A DNA stretch of 64,000 bases, taken from contig NZ_CADIJX010000003.1 in assembly GCF_902859625.1 (NCBI RefSeq), forward strand, positions 857,697 to 921,696, written 5' to 3'. Positions 42,274 to 50,595 of this stretch are shown one piece after another. The position numbers and the translations under genes were made by a program. A model generated the notes under the pieces. That model worked only from the letters and a program-made list of their open reading frames with translations. It was not told the DNA's origin and made no database searches. The stretch is from Achromobacter pestifer. Its GTDB lineage: Bacteria > Pseudomonadota > Gammaproteobacteria > Burkholderiales > Burkholderiaceae_B. The stretch's first letter is position 1; the number at the start of each line of letters is the position of its first letter.

Positions 42274-43287
42274 TTACCGGCTATTGGCCTCCCGCAATAG
42301 CCGCAGTCCCACCAGGGGATAACGGGTTTCCTGGGTATTCCAGTTGCGGTAGGACGATCGGGTGTAGAGCGCCCAGGTATGCCAGGAGCCGCCCCGGCGG
42401 ACCCGCACGTTGCCATGGTCGGGACCTTTCGGGTCATCCGTGGGGGAGTGCGCGTAGTAGTCCTCGCCGTACCAATCCGCCACCCATTCCCAGGCATTGC
42501 CATGCATGTCGTACAGGCCGAAGGCGTTGGGGGCGAAGCTGGCGACCGGCGCGGTGAACGTATAACCGTCGTGGCGGGAAGACGCGAACGCCCGCCATTT
42601 CGGCCACAGCGGTTCGGCGTCGGCATCGAAGCCGTTGCCGGCATCGGGCATGTCGGCCGGGTTGTCGCCATTCTGGTAGCGGGTACGAGTACCCGCGCGG
42701 CAGGCGTACTCCCATTCGGCTTCGGTGGGCAGCCGGTAGACGTGGCCTTCTTTCTGGGTCAGCCAACGGGCCAAGGCCTCGGCGTCGTTCCAGCTGATGT
42801 TGACGACGGGGTGATCGTCGCTCTGGGCGAACCCCGGATTGCGCCAGGAGTATCGACGGTCGCGGCCTTCAAAGGCGTCGCCGCGTTCGGATTTGTCGGG
42901 GTCGTAGGCGGCGTTGTAGCCATAGCCGCCGGTGCCGTCGGCCTCGGACTCGGGTACGTAGCCAGAGGCCTCGATGAAGCGCCGGAACTGCCCTACCGTG
43001 ACTTCCGTGCGTTCCAGGTAGAACGGGCGCGTGATGCGCACGGTATGCACGGGGGCTTCGTCGAATAATTGGGTGAAGCGGTCCTTGGGGTACTGCGGAT
43101 AGTCGCGGGCCAGGGTCTCCGGGGGTTCGTCACTACCCATCTGGAAGGTGCCGGCGGGGATGGCCACGAAGGTCATGCCCAGCGAATTCTCGATCAGGGC
43201 AGGAGGTTCCGCAGACGCGGCCAAGGCCGGCAGCAGCAAGGCCGGCAACAGGAAACTGGCAAACAACAAGCGGGAGCGGGGACGCAT
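42274..43287 (-). CDS. exported SUMF1-fold protein (FGE/EgtB/PvdO-like), no catalytic cysteines
   Basis: A 337-residue protein. The signal peptide is residues 1-25 (LLFASFLLPALLLPALAASA). The SUMF1 domain begins LGMTFVAIPAGTFQMGSDE and contains PVVNISWNDAEALARWLT, RLPTEAEWEYACRAG and GNAWEWVADWY. The formylglycine-generating enzyme's catalytic Cys pair in the GGS..C....C segment is replaced (GGSWHTWALYTRSSYR). It is therefore not a sulfatase activator by that route, and no sulfatase is nearby. It may be a periplasmic binding or oxygenase-like protein. Confidence 0.83.
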   Translation of the reverse strand: MRPRSRLLFASFLLPALLLPALAASAEPPALIENSLGMTFVAIPAGTFQMGSDEPPETLARDYPQYPKDRFTQLFDEAPVHTVRITRPFYLERTEVTVGQFRRFIEASGYVPESEADGTGGYGYNAAYDPDKSERGDAFEGRDRRYSWRNPGFAQSDDHPVVNISWNDAEALARWLTQKEGHVYRLPTEAEWEYACRAGTRTRYQNGDNPADMPDAGNGFDADAEPLWPKWRAFASSRHDGYTFTAPVASFAPNAFGLYDMHGNAWEWVADWYGEDYYAHSPTDDPKGPDHGNVRVRRGGSWHTWALYTRSSYRNWNTQETRYPLVGLRLLREANSR

Positions 43288-43483
43288 GGACGGTCGTGGG
43301 CGCGGGTGCGCAGGGCCAAGGATGCGCCATAGTAGGGCCGCCGCGTCCGCGCAACCAGACGCGGGGAACCCTCATGTTGCTGTGGGGCTCAGCGTCACCC
43401 GGCATCGGCCCATCGCCGCGTCGACACGCCAGGCTTGTTCCCCTGCGCGGCGCTGATGGCAGTTGGCCAGCATGCCGCGCGGT

Positions 43484-44149
43484 TCAGCCCGCCTTGCGCA
43501 AGGTGAAGTTGATTCGCCGGCTACCCAGCTTGGGGTGCGGCAGGTCTTTCATCGGCATCACGCCGTGATAGCGCAGCCGGTCCACGCCGCCCCAGACCAC
43601 CACGTCGCCGTGCAACAGGGGCACGCGCGTGGTCTTGTCCTGGCGTTCGTTGCCGCCAAACAGGAAGACCGCGGGCATGCCCAGCGACACGGACACGATG
43701 GGCGCGTTGTAGTCGCGTTCGTTCTTGTCCTGGTGCAGGGACAGGCGCGACCCCGGTTCGTACCGGTTGACCAGGCAGGCGTCCGGGGCAAAGTCCGGGA
43801 AACCGGCGTCGGCCGCCGCCGTTTGGGCCAGTTGCAGAAAGGCCAGCGGCAGGTCGGGCCAGGGCTGGCCGGAAAGCGGGTCGATGCGGGTATAGCGATA
43901 GCCATGCGCATCCGTCGTCCAGCCCAGCCGCCCGCAATTGGTCAGCGCCACCGACATGGTGTAGCCGCCCGGCGTTTCCATCTGCCGGAACGGCGCCTGC
44001 GCGGTGACGGTGTCCACGCCTTGCAACAGCGCCTGGACATAGGGCAGCGCGAAACCGCGCAGCACGAAGGATTGCGGGCCGATGGCCTCCCGGCCGCTTT
44101 GCGCAGTGTCGTCGTCGCCAAACAGGTCCAGCGTCGTGGCCATGATCAT
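43484..44149 (-). CDS. alkB: AlkB-type 2OG-Fe(II) DNA/RNA dealkylase
   Basis: A 221-residue dioxygenase that oxidatively removes methyl groups from 1-meA and 3-meC. Iron ligands are His129, Asp131 (SLHQDKNE) and His185 (YHGVMP); the 2OG arginines are in RRINFTLR (211-218). The order and spacing match E. coli AlkB. The ATG 44149 overlaps the TGA of the upstream oxygenase gene by four bases, so the two are co-translated. ATG 44143 is an alternative. Confidence 0.92.
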   Translation of the reverse strand: MIMATTLDLFGDDDTAQSGREAIGPQSFVLRGFALPYVQALLQGVDTVTAQAPFRQMETPGGYTMSVALTNCGRLGWTTDAHGYRYTRIDPLSGQPWPDLPLAFLQLAQTAAADAGFPDFAPDACLVNRYEPGSRLSLHQDKNERDYNAPIVSVSLGMPAVFLFGGNERQDKTTRVPLLHGDVVVWGGVDRLRYHGVMPMKDLPHPKLGSRRINFTLRKAG

Positions 44150-44856
44150 TGGGCGTCGTGGAAGATCAGGCCCAGCGTGTGGCGCCTGCCGCTGCGCAGG
44201 GCGCTGACGCCGTGCCGCATGGCGGTCTTGCGCCAACCCCGGGTGCCGGGCACCGGCCGCTGATTCACGGTGAAGATCAGCGCGTCGCCTTGTTGCAGCG
44301 GCAGCACGTCCGCACGCTGTTCGCGGCTGCTGGTTTCCGTCATCACGAATTCACCACCCGTGAAATCCAGGCCGGGGCGCGACAGCAGCACCGCCACCTG
44401 CAAGGGGAATACGTGTTCGCCGTACAGGTCTTGATGCAGGCAGTTGTAGTCGCCAGGGCCGTATTCCAGGATCAGCGGCGTGGGGCGGCGCTGGCCGGCG
44501 TCATGGCAGCGTTGCAGGAAGGCCGCGTGATCGGCAGGGTATTGGACGGCGATGCCCATCTGGTGGTTCCAGCGATTCGCAATGGGCGCCAGCCTTGGAT
44601 ACAAACCGGTGCGCAGGTCGTGCAGCAGGGGCGGTAGAGGGTAGGAGAAGTACTTGTATTCGCCTCGCCCGAAACCGTGCCGCGCCATCACGATGCGGCT
44701 GCGATAGCCGTCGGCTGCCGCGTAGTTCTCCGCCAGCGCGGCGCATTGCGCGGGCGCCAGCAGGCCGGGGACGATGGCGTTGCCGAGCCTGTCCAGCGAC
44801 TCGGTGATCTGGTTCCAATCGAGGTCGGGCAAGGAGGCGGAGGGCAGGGTATCCAT
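44146..44856 (-). CDS. 2OG-Fe(II) oxygenase coupled to alkB
   Basis: A 236-residue dioxygenase. The ligands are His141 and Asp143 (CLHQDLYGEHVFPLQ) and His205 (MRHGVSALRSG), with the 2OG arginine nearby at 214-215 and the C-terminal segment LGLIFHDA. Its TGA overlaps the alkB start as ATGA. The pairing suggests a related repair or modification role, which is inference. A shorter paralogue with an altered iron site lies at 36759-37388. Confidence 0.83.
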   Translation of the reverse strand: MDTLPSASLPDLDWNQITESLDRLGNAIVPGLLAPAQCAALAENYAAADGYRSRIVMARHGFGRGEYKYFSYPLPPLLHDLRTGLYPRLAPIANRWNHQMGIAVQYPADHAAFLQRCHDAGQRRPTPLILEYGPGDYNCLHQDLYGEHVFPLQVAVLLSRPGLDFTGGEFVMTETSSREQRADVLPLQQGDALIFTVNQRPVPGTRGWRKTAMRHGVSALRSGRRHTLGLIFHDAQ

Positions 44857-44933
44857 GGGCGATAGAGGCGGGCGGCGAAGGTTCCAGTCTGCGCTTGCCG
44901 CTCGCTATGCGAACTCCGCTTGTTGCGGCGGCA

Positions 44934-46478
44934 TCACAGCAGGGGTTCCAGCGGCAGCAGTGACACAAACCAGACGGAAAACCGCTTCCATGCGGTCGTG
45001 CCCGGTTCGGTGTCGTGGCGGATCGTTTCCCCGTTGCGCTGTTCCAGCCAATAAAGATTGCCCTTGTCGTCCAGGCAGACGCGGTAGGCTCCCTTGGGAA
45101 CCTCCTGCTTGAAGGCGTCTGCGATGTGGCCGGCAAGTGTCGGGCTCTCGATCACGAAACCCAATTCCGTGTTCAAGGTGGCGGAACGGGGATCAAAATT
45201 GAATGATCCGACGAAAATGCGTTGCCCGTCCACTGCAAAGGTCTTGGCGTGCAGGCTGGAACCCGAACTGCCGAAGGGCCCCATGCTCTTGTTGCGTTCG
45301 ACCTCGCTCGACATGCGCTTCATTTCAAACAATTCCACGCCGCTGGCCAGCAGATCCTTGCGGCGCTTGGCATAGCCGGAATGCACCACCGCGACATCCG
45401 TGGCTTCCAGCGCATTGGTCAGCACTTGCACCTTGACGCCGCTTTGGGCCATTTTCGCGAAGGCCTGCGTGCCGACTTCGGTCGGCACGAAATACGGGGA
45501 CACCAGTTCCAGATCCGTCTTGGGCGTGCCGATGATTTCATGCAGCTGATGCGGCAGCATGGCTTCGGGCGGCGCGGTGCCCAGCGTCTTGCGCGGGTCG
45601 TCGCTGACCATGCGGGTCTCGGCCCATTCCAGGCTTAGCTCGCTTTGCAGCAACTGGCGAATGAAAGGCAATTGCTTGACGGCGTTGGCGTAGGCGGCAG
45701 CTTCCGCAGAGCGCTCGACTTCGAGGGCTCGTTGTTCCAGCGCGTTCAGCGCGCCAGGTTCGGCCTGTTTCAGCAAACGGTCCACGGGGTAGGCCGACTC
45801 ACTGGCCCAGTAACGGTCAAAATCCTTCGACACATCATTGACCGCCGCGCCGATCGCCAGCACGTCCAAGTCCGTGAACAGCACGCCGTTGGCCGCGCCG
45901 AAGTATTCGTCTCCGATGTTGCGGCCGCCGATGATGGTGGCCTGATTGTCGGCGGTGAAGGACTTATTGTGCATGCGCCGGTTCAAGCGCTTGAAGTCGG
46001 TGACATAACCCAATGGCTTCGGCCAGCGCAGCACAAACGGGTTGTAGAGCCGCACCTCGATATTGGGATGTTCATTCAGCGCTGCCAGCAGCTTGTCCAT
46101 GCCCGAGGTGCCATTGTCGTCCAGCAGCAGGCGCACCCGCACGCCACGTTCGGCCGCTTCGTGCAAGGCTTCCAGCAGCATCGTGCCCGTCATGTCGTCG
46201 TGCCAGATGTAGTACTGCACATCCAGGCTGCGCTCGGCCGCGCGCGCCAGCATCATCCGGGCGGCGAAGGCGTCATAGGCATTGGCCAGCGGGTGGATGC
46301 CCGATTTGCCGGGATGCGCCGCCGCCAGCGGTGCAATGCCGCGGCCCAGCGGCGTGGTGGCGGATTGTTCGGGTGTCAGCGCCTGCGATTCGCTGCGCTT
46401 GTCCAGCGGGGGCAGGCTGCATCCGCTGAGAAACGAAAGGCAGAGGGCGGTCATAAGTAGGGGTTTGGCCAGAAACAT
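44934..46478 (-). CDS. phospholipase D-family lipoprotein, ClsC-like
   Basis: A 514-residue protein with two HKD motifs: MHNKSFTADNQATIIGG (His, Lys, Asp) and LHAKTFAVDGQRIFVGS. The N-terminus is a lipoprotein signal (MTALCLSFLSGC), so it is membrane-anchored. The layout fits cardiolipin synthase C (YmdC), which uses phosphatidylglycerol and phosphatidylethanolamine. It lacks the neighbouring ymdB gene of E. coli, so the symbol is not assigned. Confidence 0.86.
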   Translation of the reverse strand: MFLAKPLLMTALCLSFLSGCSLPPLDKRSESQALTPEQSATTPLGRGIAPLAAAHPGKSGIHPLANAYDAFAARMMLARAAERSLDVQYYIWHDDMTGTMLLEALHEAAERGVRVRLLLDDNGTSGMDKLLAALNEHPNIEVRLYNPFVLRWPKPLGYVTDFKRLNRRMHNKSFTADNQATIIGGRNIGDEYFGAANGVLFTDLDVLAIGAAVNDVSKDFDRYWASESAYPVDRLLKQAEPGALNALEQRALEVERSAEAAAYANAVKQLPFIRQLLQSELSLEWAETRMVSDDPRKTLGTAPPEAMLPHQLHEIIGTPKTDLELVSPYFVPTEVGTQAFAKMAQSGVKVQVLTNALEATDVAVVHSGYAKRRKDLLASGVELFEMKRMSSEVERNKSMGPFGSSGSSLHAKTFAVDGQRIFVGSFNFDPRSATLNTELGFVIESPTLAGHIADAFKQEVPKGAYRVCLDDKGNLYWLEQRNGETIRHDTEPGTTAWKRFSVWFVSLLPLEPLL

Positions 46479-46552
46479 GCCCGTATTGTGCCGAAAAACG
46501 TGGCGGAAGCCCGGGCTTGATAATTTTCCGTATTAGGGATAAATTCTCATAT

Positions 46553-47122
46553 ATGGAAAAACCCAATATCGATGGCGATCTGGATCGGCGCATCGCCCAG
46601 CGCCTGAAGACCCTGCGTCAAGACCGCGGCTGGTCCCTGGATGAGCTGGCCAGCCTGGCCGGCGTCAGCCGCGCCACCCTGTCGCGCCTGGAGAATGCGG
46701 AAGTCAGTCCCACGGCCAGCGTGCTGGGAAAGCTGTGCGCGGCCCACGGCCTGACGATGTCGCGGCTGATGATGCTGGTGGAAGACGACTTCGCGCCGCT
46801 GGTGCCCGAACACGCGCAGGCGGTGTGGGTCGACGACAGCGCGGGGTTCCGTCGGCGCTCGGTGTCTCCGCCCGCGCAGCAGTTGGCCGGCGAAGTGCTG
46901 GCTTGCGAATTGAAGGCTGACGCGCGCATTGCCTACGAGGAATCGCCGCGGCCGGGGCTGGAACACCATCTGCTGATGCTGGAAGGCGAATTGCTCATTA
47001 CCGTCGATGGCCAGACTCACTCCCTGGCGCCCGGCGATTGCCTGCGCTATCAGTTGTTCGGCGCCAGCCTGTTTGTCACCCCGCCGCATTGCGGCGCCCG
47101 TTACCTGCTCTTCATCGTCTGA
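46553..47122 (+). CDS. XRE-family regulator with cupin domain
   Basis: A 189-residue regulator. The Cro/XRE helix-turn-helix is at about 9-65 (IAQRLKTLRQDRGWSLDELA and GVSRATLSRLENAEVSP). A C-terminal cupin-like sensor follows (EHHLLMLEGELLITVDGQ). ATG 46553 is chosen over an upstream ATG at 46517 that adds a non-conserved tail. It ends 7 bp before the GNAT gene, so the two probably form an operon. Confidence 0.87.
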   Translation: MEKPNIDGDLDRRIAQRLKTLRQDRGWSLDELASLAGVSRATLSRLENAEVSPTASVLGKLCAAHGLTMSRLMMLVEDDFAPLVPEHAQAVWVDDSAGFRRRSVSPPAQQLAGEVLACELKADARIAYEESPRPGLEHHLLMLEGELLITVDGQTHSLAPGDCLRYQLFGASLFVTPPHCGARYLLFIV

Positions 47123-47129
47123 ACCCGCC

Positions 47130-47672
47130 ATGACCCAAGACCACGCTAGCCTTGAATTGACCCTGTTGACGGCGGAAGACGCCGCCGCAAGCCTGCCCGC
47201 GCTGGGCGAACTGCTGCATGCCTGCGTGCAGGGCGGCGCCAGCGTCAGTTTCGTGTTGCCGTATTCGCCCGAAGACGCTCAAGCCTTCTGGCGTGCCAAG
47301 GTTCTGCCGGCGCTGCTGGAAGGCAAGTTGGCGTTGTGGGTGGTGCGGCAAGGGGGCCGGATCGCGGGGGCGGTGCAATTGGATTGCGACACGCCGCCCA
47401 ATCAGCCGCATCGCGCCGAAGTGCGCAAGCTGTTGGTGCACCCCGATTTTCGCCGCCAGGGCATTGCCCGGCGCTTGATGCGTGAAGCCGAAGCGCACGC
47501 GGTGCGCATGGGGCGCAGCCTGATCACGCTGGATATTCGCACCGGCGACAGCGCCGAACCCTTGTATGTGTCGCTGGGCTATGTGGTGGTGGGCCAGATC
47601 CCGGGATTCAGCCGCGACCCGCACGACGCGGGCAAGCTGGATGCGACAACGATCATGTACAAACGGGTGTAG
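47130..47672 (+). CDS. GNAT-family N-acetyltransferase
   Basis: A 180-residue acetyltransferase. The acetyl-CoA site is in VRKLLVHPDFRRQGIARRL (motif A, with the R-x-x-G-I-A signature), followed by LITLDIRTGDSAEPLYVSLG. The target is unknown. It follows the XRE-cupin gene with a 7-bp gap, suggesting co-expression. Confidence 0.87.
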   Translation: MTQDHASLELTLLTAEDAAASLPALGELLHACVQGGASVSFVLPYSPEDAQAFWRAKVLPALLEGKLALWVVRQGGRIAGAVQLDCDTPPNQPHRAEVRKLLVHPDFRRQGIARRLMREAEAHAVRMGRSLITLDIRTGDSAEPLYVSLGYVVVGQIPGFSRDPHDAGKLDATTIMYKRV

Positions 47673-47696
47673 CCGGCGCCAAGCGACAGGGGCGCG

Positions 47697-48029
47697 TCAG
47701 GCCAGCGGCTTGATGCCCACGCTGTAAGGGGGCGCGTTGCCGCGGGCGGCTGCCTTGATTTTCAGCATCGAGCCGCCAGGAGTGAATTCAAAGTCCTGGA
47801 ACGGCACTTCAAACCACTGGTGGAAGCTGGTGCGGGAAAACTCCGGAACCCAGACCTTGGGACGCTTGGCGTCACAGTGAAATTCCACCAAGGTGCGGTC
47901 GATGCCCAGGGGGCGGGTGTTGCCGATGCGGTAGCTGACGCGCAGCTCGGCGCTTTCGGTCGAGCCGGGGCGCCAGGTCAGGCCGATGGATTCCATGAAT
48001 TGTTCAATCGCCTGAATGTCGCGATACAT
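47697..48029 (-). CDS. small conserved hypothetical protein (110 aa)
   Basis: A 110-residue soluble protein with no recognised family. It contains YRIGNTRPLGIDRTLVEFHCD, a segment RPKVWVPEFSRTSFHQWFEV and a basic, glycine-containing end. ATG 48029 is chosen; upstream in-frame codons give a low-complexity, proline-rich extension. Its 3' end faces that of the GNAT gene. Confidence 0.65.
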   Translation of the reverse strand: MYRDIQAIEQFMESIGLTWRPGSTESAELRVSYRIGNTRPLGIDRTLVEFHCDAKRPKVWVPEFSRTSFHQWFEVPFQDFEFTPGGSMLKIKAAARGNAPPYSVGIKPLA

Positions 48030-48186
48030 AGCTGACTCCGAATGCTGTCGGGCGCCGTGCGCCCACGAAAATCCGCCGCATGAAGCGGCGGGAAACAGAC
48101 GGATTATCCGCCATTCCGGGGCGGGCTGCCCAACGGGCGGCCCGCGTGGGACGTGGCGCGCATCGCCCTGCGGGGAAATGCGGGCC

Positions 48187-49083
48187 TCAGGCACCGGCTT
48201 TGGCGCAGAACGCCAGGATGGCGTCGGCGACAGCCTGCGGGGCTTCGCGCTGCGGGAAATGGCCCACGCCGTCCAGTACGCGGCGTTCATAGCCGCCCGT
48301 GAAAAAGGCGTCTTTGCCTTCTGAGGTGGCGGGCTGGTTGCAGGCATCGGCGCCGCCGTGCAGCACCAGGGTAGGCACGGTCAGCACCGGGGCGGGCGTC
48401 AGCACGGCGGTGTCGGCGAGGTAGGCGGGATCACCTTCCGCGTACCCCCAGCGATGGCGATAGGAATGCAGCACCACGTCGGCCCAGTCGGGGTTGTCGA
48501 AGGCGCGCGCCGCTTCATCGAAATCCTCGGGGGCATACCAGGCGCCGGGCGACCAGGTGTCCCACATGGTCCGGGTGAATTCCCGGCGATTGCCGTGCAC
48601 CGCGTCGGCGCCGCGCGGGGTGGCCATGAACCAGTGATACCAGTAGTTGCGTGCCTGGGTCAGCGACAAAACCTGATTCGGGTCGTTGGTGCCATAGCCC
48701 ACCGATAACAGCGCCAGCTGAGCCGCCACGCCAGGCCGCAGGCCGCAGGCGTTGGCGGTTGCCCGCGCGCCCCAGTCGTGTCCTGCCAGCAGTGGCCGTT
48801 GCAGGCCCAGCGCATCGATGAAGTCCAGCAGGTCGCGCCCCAGGGCCGCCAGTTCACCGCTGCGCGGCGTGGCGGCGTCGCGGAACCGCGTCGGGCCGAA
48901 GCCGCGCAAGGCGGGGCAAAGCACGCGGTAACCGTCTGCCGCCAGACGTTCGGCCACGGTGTTCCAGCTTTCGGGGCTGTCGGGCCAGCCATGTACCAGC
49001 ACGGCGCTACGCGATCCGGAAGGATTCCATTCCAGGTAGGCGATGTCCAGCAAAGGGGTCTGGATGTGGGCATAGGCGGACAT
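48187..49083 (-). CDS. alpha/beta hydrolase, epoxide-hydrolase-like
   Basis: A 298-residue hydrolase. The oxyanion motif is HGWPDSPESW, the aspartate nucleophile is in LAGHDWGAR, and the catalytic His is in DGVGHFPQRE. This resembles epoxide hydrolases and haloalkane dehalogenases. It is divergent from a LysR gene that may regulate it. Confidence 0.83.
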   Translation of the reverse strand: MSAYAHIQTPLLDIAYLEWNPSGSRSAVLVHGWPDSPESWNTVAERLAADGYRVLCPALRGFGPTRFRDAATPRSGELAALGRDLLDFIDALGLQRPLLAGHDWGARATANACGLRPGVAAQLALLSVGYGTNDPNQVLSLTQARNYWYHWFMATPRGADAVHGNRREFTRTMWDTWSPGAWYAPEDFDEAARAFDNPDWADVVLHSYRHRWGYAEGDPAYLADTAVLTPAPVLTVPTLVLHGGADACNQPATSEGKDAFFTGGYERRVLDGVGHFPQREAPQAVADAILAFCAKAGA

Positions 49084-49136
49084 GATGCAGTTCCTTCTTT
49101 CGGTGAGGGTGCTGTCACGATAGCGGCCGGTCTTGT

Positions 49137-49178
49137 CATGATTCTTGATGAATTAGCGCTTATTATCAACAAATCATG
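49137..49178. promoter_or_regulatory. Nested inverted repeats between hydrolase and LysR genes, candidate LysR operator
   Basis: Outer arms CATGATT and AATCATG (28-bp gap) enclose inner arms TTGAT and ATCAA, nearly concentric at about 49157. The site is in the 114-bp divergent region and suits LysR binding. Confidence 0.45.
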
Positions 49179-49197
49179 AATAGAAGGATGGCAGGCG

Positions 49198-50082
49198 ATG
49201 GATATCCCCGAATCCGCAGGCGCGGTGTTGGACCTGACGCTTTTGCGCACGTTCCTGGAGGTCGTGGACAGCGGCGGCTTTGCGTTGGCCGCCGATGTGC
49301 TTGCCTTGACGCCATCGGCCGTCAGCGGGCACATCAAGCGCCTGGAGGTGTTGGCGGGCGCCACGCTGTTGGACCGCACGACGCGCAGCTTTGAAGTGAC
49401 GCCGGCGGGCGAGACGCTGTATGCCTATGCGCGCAACATCGTTGACCTGGAGCGCGAGGCGCGCGCCCGTCTGAGCGGCACGCGCTTGAAGGGCCGCTTG
49501 CGCATTGGTTCGTCCGAGGACTTTGCAGGGGCCTGGTTGGCCGAGGTGCTGCAAGCCTTTCATCGCGGCCACCCGGAGGCCTCCATCGAGTTGAAGGTGG
49601 GCGTCACCGCCGACCTGCTGCGCCAGCAAGCGCGGGGCAAGCTGGACGTGGTGTTCGGCAAGCAGTGCTCGCGGGTGCAGGACGATGGCGAACTCTTGTG
49701 GGAAGAGGAACTGGTGTGGGCATGGGGCGAGGACAAGCCCTGGAAGCCGGGCCGGCCCGTGCCGTTGGCGGTGTTTCCCGAACCTTGCGTGTACCGCGAA
49801 GCAGCCATCAACGCCTTGGGCCAGACACAGCAAGGATGGGTGCCTGCGTTTGAAAGCGGCAGCATGGCGGGTTGCCTGGCCGCCGCGCTGGCGGGATTCG
49901 CCGTGGCACCGGTTGCGCGCAGTCAATTGCGTGAAGGCTTGCGGGCCTTGTCGCATGAGGACGGCATGCCGGAACTGCCGATCACGCGCTTCTATGCCTA
50001 CTTGCGCTCTGTCGAACCCGCCGTGCAGGCGCTGGTGACGGCGGTCAGGCAGACAGGGCAGCGGCGACGCTTCGGGCGCTGA
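49198..50082 (+). CDS. LysR-family regulator
   Basis: A 294-residue LysR protein. The helix-turn-helix is in LLRTFLEVVDSGGFALAADVL and LTPSAVSGHIKRLE, and the effector domain is complete (RLRIGSSEDFAGAWLAEVLQAF). It is divergent from the alpha/beta hydrolase gene, the likely target. The effector is unknown. Confidence 0.88.
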   Translation: MDIPESAGAVLDLTLLRTFLEVVDSGGFALAADVLALTPSAVSGHIKRLEVLAGATLLDRTTRSFEVTPAGETLYAYARNIVDLEREARARLSGTRLKGRLRIGSSEDFAGAWLAEVLQAFHRGHPEASIELKVGVTADLLRQQARGKLDVVFGKQCSRVQDDGELLWEEELVWAWGEDKPWKPGRPVPLAVFPEPCVYREAAINALGQTQQGWVPAFESGSMAGCLAAALAGFAVAPVARSQLREGLRALSHEDGMPELPITRFYAYLRSVEPAVQALVTAVRQTGQRRRFGR

Positions 50083-50084
50083 TC

Positions 50085-50115
50085 GGGCAAGCACCGCAAC
50101 GGTGCATCGTCGCCC
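50085..50115 (+). terminator. Possible intrinsic terminator of the LysR gene
   Basis: An interrupted stem pairs GGGC with GCCC and GCACCG with CGGTGC around a 3-nt loop, followed by TTTAT. It begins a few bases after the LysR stop. Confidence 0.4.
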
Positions 50116-50239
50116 TTTATCGCCACCATTGAGTAAAGCAAATGGACGCCGCGCGGCATGGCCCGCACCATGACGCTCATGTCCTTACCAAGGCCACGGC
50201 GCAGTCCCGGGGCCGGGACGCTTCACTCTAGGAGTCATC

Positions 50240-50389
50240 ATGGCAAATTTCTTACTGGCATTGGTCAACGCCGAGCTCTCGTTGTTCGGCGTGCAGACGG
50301 CAGACGAACCGGTTGCGGCACCGGCCGTCGTGGCCGAGGACACCGCGCCCGCGTTCGATAGCGAGCATTACCGCAGCGCGCTGGGTTGA
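50240..50389 (+). CDS. small alanine-rich protein of 49 residues, function unknown
   Basis: A short reading frame with a good ribosome-binding site (AGGAG 8 bp before ATG 50240). The N-terminal half is hydrophobic (ANFLLALVNAELSLFGV) and the C-terminal half is acidic and alanine-rich (EPVAAPAVVAED) before SEHYRSALG. It fits no family I recognise. Codon use resembles neighbouring genes, which supports translation. Confidence 0.5.
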   Translation: MANFLLALVNAELSLFGVQTADEPVAAPAVVAEDTAPAFDSEHYRSALG

Positions 50390-50499
50390 ACCCACGTTCG
50401 CCCGCGGCCAAGGCATCAACGGAGAAATAGGCAGGTTTCACGCAAGAACGAGCCTGTACGTCCGGGTGCCGGATTCTTAATATCCCTTCCAGGCTCAGG

Positions 50500-50546
50500 G
50501 CCGAACGGTTCGTCATGAACGCATCGGCCCGGCCTGGCCGTTCGGC
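50500..50546. repeat. Inverted repeat upstream of an SDR gene
   Basis: Perfect 9-bp arms GCCGAACGG and CCGTTCGGC are separated by 29 bp, ending 49 bp before ATG 50596. It could be an operator or a leader hairpin. Confidence 0.4.
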
Positions 50547-50595
50547 ATCTTGCCGGCGGCTGCAAGCATGCAGGCTAGCAAGGGAAGGGTATCGC

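Noticed and set aside
42274..43287. SUMF1 domain protein as a formylglycine-generating sulfatase activator
   Set aside because: The catalytic cysteine pair is absent and no sulfatase gene is seen.
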